The notes beneath the pieces are model-generated. The model saw only the letters and a program-made list of their open reading frames with translations. It searched no databases and was not told the DNA's origin. The position numbers were made by a program, and so were the translations under genes. From Spirogloea muscicola (Eukaryota; Streptophyta; Zygnematophyceae; Spirogloeales; Spirogloeaceae): a DNA stretch of 57,307 nucleotides. Numbering within the stretch: the stretch's first letter is position 1; each line of letters begins with the position of its first letter. The stretch is taken from the NCBI GenBank assembly GCA_009602725.1, contig WELB01000209.1:8475-65781 (forward strand), written 5' to 3'. Positions 21,339-31,487 of the stretch are shown here, piece after piece.

Positions 21339-23543
21339 CACAGCTTGTCACGAAAGCATGCACCTGAGCTGAAAAGCCCTTCCACCAAAAGAGGCGTTGC
21401 ACAGCCTCTTTGGTCTTGCTCACTCCCAGATGAACACACTAAGGCATATCGTGCGGCTCCTGCATGATGTTAGAGCGCAAGGCAATGCAGTCCGGGACCA
21501 CAAGCGTCGCCTTGCCAGCAGAAGCCTTTGTCATCGGTGAGGGTGCGTACGTTGGCTGTCCCGGCTAGTCCTAGGTCGCTGCCATACCATTCAAATAAGT
21601 CCCACGTACAGCTCGGAGAAGTCGGCCGTGAAGCCGAGAAGCTTGCCGAGTCGGACGCAGTCCTGCAGCCGGCACTCCAGAAGCATTCAAGGTAGCCAAC
21701 ACATTAGCCCCTCGAGTGTTGCGACTCACGGGGTCCGCAAAAGTATGCCGTCCAGGGCGAGGCACCCAGTGGATACGGTATAATGCCATACACTCAGCCA
21801 TCGAGCTTGACGCCGAGTCAAATGCTGCTGTGAGTGAAAATACGTCGACGGACAATGATCGGTGACAACTGTAGGTCGTCCAGGTAGCAACGCCAAACAC
21901 GTAAGGCGTGCACCTCTGAGACTAATGTAGCGTTCGGTCCCTAACAGGCAGATTAGAGCCGGATGAGCCCTTTTAGGAACTGAGTGCTTGGTAGGGACAA
22001 CCACCCGCCACGAGAAAGCACATTGCCGTACGATAATTATTGGAAGCAGGCTTGCCTAGCAGGTTAGGGATCAGGCTTGCCTAGCCATGACTTATTAAAA
22101 CGACATTAAATGGACTTCATCGGTACATGCAAGGAGGATTGGTGTTTAGATGAGAGGCAAGAACCCCCTGTAGACCGCATCTTGGCTTCGTCCGTAGTGC
22201 CTTGTCCAAGGGCCCTTGTGCACCACGAGTTGCTCACATTCCACACACGATGATGCCATCATGGTTTCCTCATACAGGACACATTGTTCGTCTGTGGGGT
22301 GGTAATCCCTTCATCTTGACCAGAAGCTCCACTCCACACGGAAAGCCGTCCACTGGTTGCGCCAGTGGGCATGTCGCTTCTTGGGGCAGCCACATTGGCT
22401 TCTAAATCCGGCAAATTGTCAAAAGTGGACCTTATCCTTCAACATCAACATCAAGGCAGGTTGGTTCCAGCAGCAACAGCCATGGTGCAGCAGAAGCAGC
22501 AGCAGCAGCAAGTTGGCACCAGCAGCTACTTCAGCGGCTGCAGCATGAGCACCAGGAGCAGCAACAGCAGGAATAAAGCCAGGAGACACAGCATCACCGT
22601 CATCCTCTGACTCTTTAAATCGCTCCCATGCCGAGGGGCTCACCTTCGCCATCCCTTGCCATGCTCGCCGACGCGTGCCAAACATCGCGTCGATGGCGCA
22701 GTTCGCACCGCAGGGCTCCATAAAATTGACCTCATCACGTTTGATGTAAAGCAGGTACGCTTGCCCAAAAAGAGCAGAGCCAGTACTGCACTTTCCTCCA
22801 GCCCAAAATACAGAAGCTGCTCTGGCAGTGGTGCCACTCTTAGCACAGTCCAGCAACGGAGCAAAAACTCATACAGCAATCTCAACAGCACAAAGACATT
22901 CGGCCACAAGATGGCCGCACACACATGCAGACGCCACAGAGTCTTGCACAGGCTATTATCTTATCTCTAGGCATCTGTCAAGCCTTTCCTGCAGAACTGA
23001 CGGTGAACTTATTGTCAGCCGGACGAGGTGTCTCGTCTCCAGGCACCTATCAGTACATCACTGCTGCATTGACATTCCAGCCATGAAAAAAGCCATGAAA
23101 ACAGTTACACCAAGCCCGTACTACCGAAGTTTTCTTGGGGTCGACTCGTATGCCGTCCGTCTTTGCCCTCGACATCACCACCGTATGTCAGCTCTGGCTG
23201 GTACAATGCGCACTTGAAACTTGGCAAACACAGTTGATTCTCAAGCAGCAACTGCAGCACTTGGCGCAGGTGCCCCACGTGATCCTCCGGCATTTTGCTG
23301 AACACCAGTATGTCGTCCAATTAAACCAGCAGGCCTGGTGAACACCAGTATGTCGTCCAATTAAACCAGCACGAAAAAATACAGAGCAAGGGGCCAAAGA
23401 CTCTCGTCATCACAGCCTGGAACGTAGCCGGTCAAGGTCAAAGCAAAATCAGAACCTTGACGTCAAAGTGTCCAAGCGGCATACGGAATGCCGACATTGG
23501 AACATCCGCAGGCGTGATTCAAATCTGGTGAAAACCATTTTGC
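21339..23543 (-). pseudogene. Family D fragments inside element A
   Basis: Minus-strand readings include integrase and RNase H pieces at 21340-22000, such as HLTRRQARW and the CNALRTDI-like region in shifted frames. A reverse transcriptase piece at 23105-23320 reads MDDILVFSKMPEDHVGHLRQVLQLLLEN, then YQPELTYGG. The YMDD-type centre is kept here, unlike the 17700 copy. Between 22000 and 23100 no domain is visible; a CAG/CTG-rich patch lies at 22455-22575. All frames are broken. Confidence 0.65.
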
Positions 23544-23544
23544 N
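23544..23544. other. Single ambiguous base joining two repeat types
   Basis: The lone n marks an abrupt change from family D minus-strand RT to the plus-strand element A integrase C-terminus. It may be a scaffold join of unknown size. Confidence 0.7.
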
Positions 23545-23545
23545 C

Positions 23546-24011
23546 ACCCGAGTACGCCCCCGGCGACAAGGTGTGGCTCCTCCGGCGCCACATCACGAGC
23601 TCCCGCCCTAACTCCAAGCTAGACTTCAAGCGGCTCGGCCCCTACCCTATCCTGGAGAAGGTTGGCCTGCGGGCTTACCGGCTTGACCTAGGACCTCGTG
23701 CGCGGCTCCACAACGTCTTCCATGTGTGCCTCCTGGAGCCGTACGCCAGCAACACCTTCCCCGGCCGCCACCAAGCTCCCCCGCCTCCGGTCCGCGTGGA
23801 TGGCGACGACGAGTACGAGGTCGCGGCCGTCCTGAATTCCCGCTTCCACCGCGGGCGCCTGCAGTACCTCGTCCGGTGGCGGGGCTACGGCGCCAACGAC
23901 GACACCTGGGAGCCTGCTTCGCACTTGGGGCACGCCCCGGCGGCAGTTCGCGAGTTCCACGCAGCACACCCCACCAAACCCAAGCCGACGGCCTCGGAGC
24001 GGCCATCCTAA
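23546..24011 (+). pseudogene. Element A integrase C-terminus and chromodomain
   Basis: The sequence equals 11808-12269 almost base for base. It reads PGDKVWLLRRHI, LHNVFHVCLLEPY and the chromodomain YLVRWRGYGANDDTWEP up to the stop. Everything upstream of the GDKVWLL motif is missing. Confidence 0.9.
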
Positions 24012-24022
24012 GGGGGGGGTCC

Positions 24023-24397
24023 TGTCATGAATCGCGCCCTAGCCCGAGCTCGAGCCGGCGCCCCGCGCCCTAAGCCTAAGTCCAGCCTCGTCAGCCCTAA
24101 CCCTAATCTGGGCTCCTCTAGAGGGTTCCCGAGGGACCCCGGGCATGGGAACGTCCTCCTGCAACTTCTAGATCTTTACAGAGGCCCTAGTGAGGCTAGG
24201 CTATATAAGGAGGGGGGCCCCTCTTGGGCCCCCATCTCCAGCAATCTGTATCCTGCCTGCTCACCTCTCGAGCACTCGGTACTCTTGCCCCTCCAGTAAT
24301 CCAAGACGCCTTGTGCATCGTGCTTCCAGTCTCTTGATCCTCGCTCGCAGTCCAGCTCCGCGTCCTAAGGCCCCGGGCCTCCGCCCGCCGCCTTACA
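24023..24397 (+). repeat. Element A 3' LTR (nested copy)
   Basis: 375 bp, preceded by the AAGGGGGGGG polypurine tract and followed by the target duplication GCGCC. Confidence 0.9.
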
Positions 24398-24618
24398 GCG
24401 CCCCATCTGGGGACAGCTACTAAGCCAGACCCTCAGTAGAGTTGCCGCCTTCCGGCGGTCCCTCGGGGTAAGACTTCCGCTGCGCGGTATGCGCGTACGT
24501 GTTCTGTGTGCAAAGGCATTTCCACTCTGTATGGGGGTGGTCCCTGAACCCCCTAGGTCCGTAGTTCAATCAGGACGTACTAACCTCTAACTGCGTGTCC
24601 AGGGATTTTCAAGTTTCA
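24398..24618 (+). repeat. LTR-C-like copy, right part
   Basis: Continues the LTR interrupted at 20963: CCTCAGTAGAGTTGCCGCC, AAGACTTCCGCTGCGC, CCTGAACCCCCTAGG, as in 17500-17640. The end is placed at about 24618 by alignment with AGGGATCAGGACGTCACA at 17677-17694. Confidence 0.7.
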
Positions 24619-25648
24619 TTGCTGACACTGAGAACAACATTGTATGTGCCGTAGCACGGTGTGCCGAAGCACACGTGAAGACATCTGTGTATGTACAAGC
24701 GACATAAAGCAAGAGCTTTCTAGGCGACGGAATATCTGGAGAGCCATCACTTGCCAGGAAGCGCAAGGTGGTCGCCGGCTGTGTGGAGCGCACAGCACGA
24801 TGAGCCCTTGCAGAGGTGGATGGATCACGCCGCGCCTACTAGGCACATTGAAGAAGACAGGTTCTTCAGCACGATAGCAGTAAAGCCGAATCACAGACAT
24901 TCGCGTTGCAAAGTGCAAGTCTTTAGGGGTTACCCAAACCAAAAGAGGCCCACCGGTCTCTTGGGCTTGCAACAATGCATAAATAGAGCGTACAACAGGC
25001 ACTGCTTGTGGAGGACAGCCCCTGTCAATCCAATCAAACAGCTTACATACAAGGTGTCGAGGAAAAGTCAAGAGAGGAGCAAGCAGAAGGAACTCACATT
25101 CGTCGTAGCGTTCCTTGTCCTTGCCTTGAGCCTTGCCCCACGTTTGACGAAAAACGCGCTGGGACCTTGCAATCCCGAATGCGATGCCCCTTGGCACCAC
25201 AGCGGGAACAGGCACGATCTGCTTCCGGTACAGGCTGGCTCTTCTCTTTGTACTTGGGCTGTGGTCCGGCATGGCGCTTGAATCGCTTGAGAGCAGCTGG
25301 CCCAGCTAGAACAGACGCCTCGGTGGCCGCGCGCTTCCCCAATCTCGCCGGGCTTGGTCCACCAACGTAGGCAGATCGACAATGGGCGCTAGGGTAGTAG
25401 TGTGCACCTCCGCCAAGGCAACGATATACTTTGGCAAGCGTGACTTGAAACTTTGACACACTTGGCCCATCACCCGCTTTAGTCAACGCTCAGGTACTAG
25501 ACCGTCCATGAGAGTGGCCTGCACATCCTTGCACAACGCCCCCTGCAGGGCGTGTGAGGGTCCATGAAAGCCATTGCGCCTCCTGATGCTCCGTGAGGAG
25601 TGCGACTCAGAGCAAGTCCTCCGGCGACAGGCCACCAGAGCCGGGAGC
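24619..25648 (-). pseudogene. Family D Gag remnant (right part of split element)
   Basis: The minus strand carries the Gag zinc knuckle CSRCGAKGHRIRDC (a complete CX2CX4HX4C at about 25170-25210), a basic linker and, after frameshifts, a protease leader reading RKLLLYVACTY. The related intact order at 33990-34800 has the same knuckle, then RKLLIHV, then the protease. The continuation into the protease is at 20493 and below, so the LTR-C-like repeat and element A split one D element. Confidence 0.7.
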
Positions 25649-26652
25649 TGTGACATCTCGGCATCTAATTACACAGTTAGAGTCAGGGTGTCCTGGTTTG
25701 TATTCGAGCATAGGGTGTTTTGGAGACAACCCTCATACAGGAGAACGCCAACGCACATACGCGCACAGAGCGCAGCGGAGGTCTTACCCTGAGGCACCGC
25801 CCTAGGGGCGGTGACTCTACCAATAGACTTACGGAGAGCCGGCAGGGCCCGCAGCGATGAGCTGCGGCGACGGGCTGGCAGCAGGCGGCAGCAGCAGAGC
25901 TGTGGCGGCGGCGGCAGCAGCAGGCAGCAGCGGGGCTGGCTAGGCAGCAGCAGGGCTGTGTCTCTCTCGGGCGTTGGTCGGACTCCGGAGTCTGGCCAAG
26001 GCCTACTACTTGTAGCGGTTCTCCTGCCGCCCCTCCCCTGAGGGTGTGCCGAGGGTCGGCCCCAGGGCCCTCCTTCGGAGGGGCGGGCCTGACAAGGGGA
26101 CACGATGAATACAAGAGGCTGGCACACACGGCCAGAGGCCTGTAGCACGAGTCCAAGGGACTAGCGCCAAGAGGCCGGCGCGCGAATCCAAGGGACTGGC
26201 GCGCTGCACAGTGACTAGCTCCAAGGAGGTGGCGCGCCAGGCCAATAGCCTGGCTCACGGGGCCAAGGGACTGAGGCCCTGAGGACACAGGACCGAGGCC
26301 ATGCGGCCATGAGGCCAAGAGAGCTGGCCAATCCGGCCAGCCCGCAGGGTACTGCTGAGGGAGAGCTGGCCCACTCGGCCAGCTCGCAGGGCGCTGGCCT
26401 GAGGGAGAGCTGGCCCACCCGGCCAGCCCGCAAGGCGCTGGCCTGAGGGAGAGCTGACCCACCCGGCCAGCTCGTAGGGCGTGAGCCCGAGGCGTGCGGA
26501 CGGGGTACGGAGCCCGGGACCCTCGAAGCGTACTTAGCTACACGGAGTGCAGCCAAGTTACCCGCAGCGTTGGGACTCCAAACGATAGATACGCTACGCT
26601 CTTGTAAAATTATCGCGCACCGTTAGCACTCTCAAACGGAGGAAACGTTACA
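25649..26652 (-). repeat. LTR type C, probable solo LTR
   Basis: The reverse complement starts TGTAACGTTTCC and ends GATGTCACA; 1004 bp. Flanks are GGAGC (25644-25648) and GAAGC (26653-26657), which look like a 5-bp target duplication with one mismatch. No PBS adjoins it. Confidence 0.75.
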
Positions 26653-27213
26653 GAAGCCGTCCGTAGGGCCGGGCCACCAGGGTCGGCCGTCGTCCGAACT
26701 TTTGCCATCTCTTTGACCATCTTCTCCACACCAACCGGTTGTACAGTCGGCCGTGGAGGGCTGGGGCGCGCACTGGAGTATCGCGACTGCATGCATTTTA
26801 TGGGAAACACTGAGTGATCAATCCAGGTTCCTATGGTCAGCATATAACGACTCCATCCTGAATAGCAGGACACCGCCCCACAGGCGGCCACCAGTAAGCG
26901 AGCAAGCAGAACAGCGCGCTAAGCCATACCTCCATACAGCATGGCAGACAAGCAACTGCAGAGAAGGTCCAAGCACTGGAGCACAAAGCTGAGCTTGCTG
27001 GAACGATTCGCCTTTGCCGCGCAGCGGCTGCCGGTTTCACCTCCCACTCTCAGGTGGACTGTTTGCCGACAGACCGTAATACGCGTCCGGAGGAGAATTC
27101 GGCAGCCGATGTCAATGGTCGTGGCGTCGGGAAGCAAAACTACAATTGCAAGTCGACGGCCATTCTACATGCCTGCTCTGACAAAGTCCCTCTCGCTTCA
27201 TCGAGACAGTCTG
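26653..27213. other. Unassigned DNA between two LTRs
   Basis: No recognisable gene or repeat. Short ORFs of under 95 codons exist on both strands without motifs. Confidence 0.4.
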
Positions 27214-27755
27214 TGATGAACCGGCCGTGTGGTTAAGCCATACGGCTCTGTTGATATTGCATGACCGACTGTTTGGGCCAAGTGACCCGCCAGGTGGCGG
27301 GCTGGCTAGCCGGGCAAGTGGCCCGCCCAGAGGCGGGCCCTGGCCGTTCTGAAATACCCCTCGCCAGGATCCGCCCGTTCAAAGGAGGATCTTTGGCCTA
27401 CCGCAAGGCGGGCCATGGGGGCACCCGCTCACACCCCTGGAGGGGGGGTGGCACGGGGAAGCACACGGAGCCTTAGGGCTGAGGCTCGACAGAGATTCGA
27501 ACCCGGGAAGCCCAGGAGCAGCCTTGCCGCTGCTCGCCGCCAAGCCGCCGTCGCACTCTGCTGCGGGGCCTGCTGCGCCGGCCTGCGCCCAGGAGGTGGT
27601 GTCGCCGCCGGACCTCGGCGCCACAGGGCCTGTCTTCCGCTGCGCTGATGCGCTAATGATTTCCTGTGTTGTGGGTTGGTCCCAAAATTCCGTACAGCCG
27701 AACTTAACAAGAATAATTTACCCTAAACTGCGTGTGTAGGGCGAGGTTCTCTACA
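27214..27755 (+). repeat. LTR type E
   Basis: Begins about TGATGAACCGGCC and ends GTTCTCTACA, then a primer-binding site. It contains GC-rich inverted repeats such as CCCGCCAGGTGGCGGGC. A diverged inverted copy lies at 9157-9735. Confidence 0.75.
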
Positions 27756-27758
27756 ATC

Positions 27759-27770
27759 TGGTATCAGATA
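27759..27770 (+). promoter_or_regulatory. Primer-binding site of LTR-E element
   Basis: TGGTATCAGATA matches the first ten bases of the initiator-tRNA-Met PBS and lies three bases after the LTR end. Confidence 0.75.
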
Positions 27771-28249
27771 CGGTCTTGCATCCATCGCGCTTGTGACTTA
27801 TTGTGCTCGCCACTGATGATGCAAGAATCTATCTGACGTGCTGGCCTGACCTTCTTTTGTTAAAACTAAATTGCCTCGCCAGACATTGGTCCGTGAGGCG
27901 GCTCAGCGGAAGCGCCAGGTGCGGAGTCATCTTTGCGAAGTGAGCCAGTAATGACCAAGGCCAGATTTACTGCCTGCTCCCTTGAGGACCACTTGCTGCG
28001 TTCGCTTCTTCGTGTGGCTTGAGCCTGCAGCCTTTGTGTGGTAAGGGTTCTGTCGTGTAGCCAGCATTGATAGTGTGCATCGGTCTTGGTCATATCTGCG
28101 GCTGTCTGTCTGCCCGCTGATTGAGGTGTGAGGTTGCGCGCTGCCTTGCGTGCTTACTCGCTGCTGCAGCAGTCTTGCGATGCCCTATACTGCGGTATTT
28201 AGTGTGTGATTTGCTGACTGAATTGATCCCTAGGTGTCCTTGAGACAGC

Positions 28250-28855
28250 ATGGTATCGCACACGTCCAGTGCGCGACCGAGCCCTCCTCGGGAGGTAGAG
28301 CGGTCGGCTGCCGAGGCAGCGGCTGCTGCAGGGCCAGCTGCTGAGGCAGTGGCTGCTGCTGAGCACGCCCAAGAGGGGCATGCCCAAGCGGGGCACGCCC
28401 AAGCGGGGCACGCCCAAGCGGGGCACGCCCAAGCGGGGCACGCCCAAGAGGGGCACGCCCAAGCGGGGCACGCCCACGAGGGGGACGCCCAAGAGGGGCA
28501 CGCCGAGCTGGGAGCCGGAGGCCAGGAGGGCTTGTCGGCTGGGGATCTGCAACGCGTTGCACACCTCACGCAGGACCTGGCGGCAGTCCAGGCTGCCATG
28601 AACCCAGTTCCGCAGGGGCTATACCGCCTCCTTGAGAGGACGTGCGCGGAGCACCGCGCCCGCATTGCACAGATCCGCGCGAGACAGCGGGATGCGCAAG
28701 AGACCAACGCCGCGAGGCATCTGCGCGCAAGAGCGGTGGCAAACCTGCGCATGGCCTCAAGGCCCACGCACCAAGGCAGTTCTCCAGTCGGGACGACCGG
28801 GGTGGACTGCAGTCCTGTCTCAGCGAGATGTCGGAGTGGCTCACTCCGATGCTGA
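28250..28855 (+). CDS. Gag-like N-terminal ORF with HAQAG repeats
   Basis: 201 codons from ATG 28250, between the LTR-E primer site and the element A insertion. Residues about 20-37 are Ala/Glu-rich. Then come ten five-residue units of the HAQ(A/E)G type, then a helical, Arg-rich tail (LTQDLAAVQAAM; RLLERTCAEHRARIAQIRARQ). No known Gag domain is recognisable. Position after an LTR and PBS suggests the Gag N-terminus of the E family. The rest of the element is lost or displaced by the insertion at 28925. Confidence 0.55.
   Translation: MVSHTSSARPSPPREVERSAAEAAAAAGPAAEAVAAAEHAQEGHAQAGHAQAGHAQAGHAQAGHAQEGHAQAGHAHEGDAQEGHAELGAGGQEGLSAGDLQRVAHLTQDLAAVQAAMNPVPQGLYRLLERTCAEHRARIAQIRARQRDAQETNAARHLRARAVANLRMASRPTHQGSSPVGTTGVDCSPVSARCRSGSLRC
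28362..28506 (+). repeat. 15-bp coding minisatellite
   Basis: About ten tandem copies of GGCACGCCCAAGCGG with a few substitutions (GAG or CAC variants). Units keep the reading frame and encode GHAQA or GHAQE. Confidence 0.9.
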
Positions 28856-28924
28856 TGGAGCATGACGGCACGCAGGCCAGCTCAGATAGACAGCTGCAGC
28901 CCTTTGCAAATCATTGTGGGCAAC

Positions 28925-29302
28925 TGTCATGAATCGCGCCCTAGCCCGAGCTCGAGCCGGCGCCCCGCGCCCTAAGCCTAAATCCACCAGCCTAGTCAGC
29001 CCTAACCCTAATCTGGGCTCCTCTAGAGGGATCCCGGGGGACCCCGGGCATGGGAACGTCCTCCTGCAACTTCTAGATCTTTACAGAGGCCCTAGTGAGG
29101 CTAGGCTATTTAAGGAGGGGGGCCCCTCTTGGGCCCCCATCTCCAGCAATCTGTATCCTGCCTGCTCACCTCTCGAGCACTCTGTACTCTTGCCCCTCCA
29201 GTAATCCAAGACGCCTTGTGCATCGTGCTTCCAGTCTCTTGATCCTCGCTCGCAGTCCAGCTCCGCGTCCTAAGGCCCCGGGCCTCCGCCCGCCGCCTTA
29301 CA
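28925..29302 (+). repeat. Element A 5' LTR (truncated copy)
   Basis: TGTCATG...CTTACA. The TATA box is altered to TATTTAA (about 29107). The preceding five bases are GCAAC; no matching right flank exists because the 3' end is missing. Confidence 0.9.
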
Positions 29303-29349
29303 TATTGCTGGAGATCCAACCTGCGAGCGAGCGCCGTGCCTTGCAAGTC

Positions 29350-30450
29350 ATGGCAGCCCCGCGAGAGGTCACCTTGACCACTGACGACCTGAGCAAGCTG
29401 CAAGTCCTTGCCGAAAACGTGGTGGACCTACAAGGCTTCCGCACTGAGACCACCACGAAGCTGGCAACGATCACGCACCTGCTTGAGCGGCTCACTGCAA
29501 TACCCAGCCCCGACGCTCCACCTGTCCCGCCTGCGGCGCCTCTCCTCACTCGAGACCTGCGCATCAACGACCCGGCGCCGTTTGAGGGCAAAAAGTCAGC
29601 CCTTCGTGACTTCGTGACACAAGTCAGGATGGCGGTGGCAGCTCAGCCATCTGTGCTCACCACCGAATACGCCAAATGCATCTACGCGGCTTCCTACCTT
29701 CGAGGCTCCGCGTTCCGATGGGTGCAGCCGCTGCTGGATCAGCACCCTCCCAGTCCCGTACTGCTGGATCTTCAACTCTTCCTTGGAGAACTTCGAAGGG
29801 TTTTTGGGGACCCGGATGAGGCGTCATCTGCGGAACGACAACTGGGCACCTTGCGTCAGACCACGTCAGCGGCGACCTACGCGTCGGACTTCATGCGAAT
29901 CTGCACCTCACTCGACTGGAACGACTCGGCCCTCCGGTTTCACTTCTACAACGGCCTCAAGGACATGATCAAAGATGAGTTGTGCAAGGCCGACAAACCT
30001 ACCTCCCTCGCTGAGTTGATGGAGCTTGCGATTCGCCTGGACAACCGTCTGCAAGAGCGCCGACTGGAACGGCAACCACCTTCAGGTTCGCGTCCGCCCC
30101 CGCCGCGAGCGACCCAAGAGACACCACCGGCAACGCGTCCTTCGCCGATGGACATTGATGGAGTCAGGCCTCGTTTCCAGCCGCTCAAACCGCATTTGAT
30201 TTCCTCAAGAAGACTTTCGCTTCAGCGCCTGTCCTCTCCCATTTCGACCCTGCACGAGAGAGCATCGTGGAAACCGACGCGTCAGACTACGCAATCGGCT
30301 GCATCCTGTCGCAACGGGACGACAAAAAGGTTCTGCATCCAGTGGCCTACTACAGTCGGAAACTCAATCCTGCGGAAATCAACTATACCATCCATGATAA
30401 AGAGCTTCTTGCCATTGTCCAAGCTTTCAAGCACTGGCGCGCGTATCTAG
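29350..30450 (+). pseudogene. Element A gag with deletion into RNase H
   Basis: Begins MAAPREVTLTTDDLSK. A Ty3-type Gag domain is seen: DPAPFEGKKSALRDFVTQVR, FLGELRRVFGDPDEASSAER, YASDFMRIC, FYNGLKDMIKDELC and LAELMELAIRLDNRLQERR. The linker ends [16 protein letters not shown] near 30186. Downstream, the DNA encodes FDFLKKTF, then the RNase H start ([10 protein letters not shown]), but in another frame, so translation runs out at 30450. The zinc knuckle, protease and RT are deleted. Confidence 0.88.
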
Positions 30451-30472
30451 AAGGCGCCTCCGCGACCCGGAC

Positions 30473-30650
30473 ATGAGAATCAATCGTATGCCAAGAGGTC
30501 CAAGTGCGCATTCCACCAGCCAGAGCTGACATACCTTGGGCATGTCGTGTCGACCCCAAAAAGACCTCGGTCGTACAGGAGTGGCCTGTGCCACGGACTA
30601 TACCTCAATTACGCTCCTTTTTGGGATTCGCAAATTACTTCCGTAAGTTC
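30473..30650 (+). pseudogene. Family D reverse transcriptase fragment, left of NUMT
   Basis: Plus-strand reading: YAKRSKCAFHQPELTYLGHVV, then PKKTSVVQEWPVPRTIPQLR and SFLGFANYFRKF, the end of the gypsy RT. It stops at TAAGTTC (30650), where mitochondrial DNA starts. The same ORF resumes at about 31488. Confidence 0.8.
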
Positions 30651-30684
30651 CTACATCTTTACTCTTAAAATAAACAACATTACT

Positions 30685-30981
30685 ATGAAGAGCAATTTTT
30701 CCTGGATTATTCAGAGAACTACAGCTATTTTATTAATTCCTACTTGTTTTTTCTTGGGTACAGGAATTACTTTCCTTTCACTTAATATATTATTATTTTG
30801 GCATATGCATGTAGGCGTTGAAGAGATTTTAGCAGACTATGTGCACAACGAGGCTATTCGTAATTTACTTCTTCTTTGTATACGAGTATGCATTCTACTT
30901 AGCATAAAGTATGCTTTTTTTCTTTGTATTGCCCGTTTAAAAAACAGGAGCTCTCCCATATGGATTAAGTCAAATATCTAA
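30685..30981 (+). pseudogene. sdh4: Mitochondrial succinate dehydrogenase subunit 4, transferred copy
   Basis: 98 residues, ORF intact in the standard code. MKSNFSWIIQRTTAILLIP begins the typical Sdh4 membrane anchor. Three hydrophobic segments are visible (about residues 10-33, 51-70 and 72-90) with HMHVGVEEILADYVHN between the first two, the heme/quinone-side His region of the family. In mitochondria it anchors complex II. Here there is no nuclear promoter or targeting sequence, so it is presumably silent. Confidence 0.85.
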
Positions 30982-30989
30982 CCTTTTCT

Positions 30990-31263
30990 ATGATTCTTTT
31001 TCTCTTAGGCATTTGGGGAATTTTTCTTAACCGAATGAATATTCTTATTATGTTAATGTCTATTGAACTTATGTTACTTGCGGTGAATATTGATTTCTTA
31101 GTGTTCTCTGTTTATTGTGATGATATGATGGGCCAGTTATTTGCTCTTTTCGTATTAACTGTAGCAGCTGCAGAGTTCTGCTATTGGACTAGCTATTTTA
31201 GTAATTACTTCTCGAATTCGTGGTACTATAGCTGTAGAATTTATCAATTGTATGAAAGGTTAA
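30990..31263 (+). pseudogene. nad4L: Mitochondrial NADH dehydrogenase subunit 4L, frameshifted copy
   Basis: Starts eight bases after sdh4. [28 protein letters not shown] and [17 protein letters not shown] are diagnostic of NAD4L of respiratory complex I. After AAAE one extra T (31176 or 31177) shifts the frame. In the shifted frame the usual ending follows ([19 protein letters not shown], stop TAA 31261-31263). The native protein would be about 90 residues; the present frame runs on to 31301. Confidence 0.9.
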
Positions 31264-31273
31264 TTACCCTTTT

Positions 31274-31355
31274 GGGAGAGGCAGGATTCGAATCTACGTA
31301 GAAACATTTCAACAGATTTACAGTCTGCCGCTTTTAACCACTCGGCCACTCTCCC
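31274..31355 (-). tRNA. trnY: tRNA-Tyr (GUA), mitochondrial type, in NUMT
   Basis: The minus strand folds as a type II tRNA: 7-bp acceptor stem GGGAGAG/CTCTCCC, D arm GCCGAGTGGTTAAAAGCGGC, anticodon loop CTGTAAA with anticodon GTA, a long variable arm, and T arm around GATTCGAATCC. 82 nt. A long variable arm is normal for organellar and bacterial tRNA-Tyr. It looks structurally intact but is in the nucleus. Confidence 0.9.
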
Positions 31356-31487
31356 TATGCGAGGGCAAAACCTCTGGCGAGGAAAAACCTGGGAAGACCT
31401 CGGACTCCTAATTCTTTTCTTCAACTTAACGCAACCTCCCCCTCTTGTTATCTCCCACTCTCGCTATCTCGTTATCTCGCCAAGGCT

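Larger units (their letters stand above)
20964..24397 (+). mobile_element. Family A element nested in LTR-C-like repeat, TSD GCGCC
   Basis: LTRs at 20964-21338 and 24023-24397 are both 375 bp. The flanking 5 bp, GCGCC (20959-20963) and GCGCC (24398-24402), are identical, so both LTRs come from one insertion. The interior is not normal element A. After the 5' LTR the usual TATTGCTGG is absent, and family D minus-strand sequence follows to about 23540. The element A 3' end (23546-24011) then resumes after a single n. Later recombination, a further nested insertion or a wrong scaffold join could explain this. Confidence 0.85.
28925..30472 (+). mobile_element. Family A element, 3'-truncated and internally deleted
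   Basis: The 5' LTR is 28925-29302 (378 bp; a 3-bp insertion near 28986), and gag follows from 29350. At about 30190 the sequence jumps from the end of gag into the RT/RNase H border. It breaks off at 30472, where family D sequence begins. There is no 3' LTR. Confidence 0.88.
30651..31487 (+). other. Nuclear insertion of mitochondrial DNA (NUMT)
   Basis: An AT-rich block, sharply unlike its GC-rich flanks. It carries sdh4, nad4L and tRNA-Tyr(GUA) in compact mitochondrial order. About 130 bp of further non-coding sequence, possibly also mitochondrial, follow the tRNA. Both edges fall within one gypsy ORF. Confidence 0.85.

Noticed and set aside
27491-27510. GATTCGAACCCGG in LTR-E as a tRNA gene
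   Set aside because: It resembles a T arm, but no acceptor stem, D arm or anticodon arm can be folded around it.
28362-28506. Short regular repeats as a CRISPR array
   Set aside because: There are no spacers; units are contiguous 15-mers in a coding frame, and the genome is eukaryotic.
30990-31301. A 103-residue ORF as a complete nad4L
   Set aside because: The last roughly 40 residues (FCYWTSYF...) are out of frame. The true C-terminus reads in the next frame and stops at 31263.
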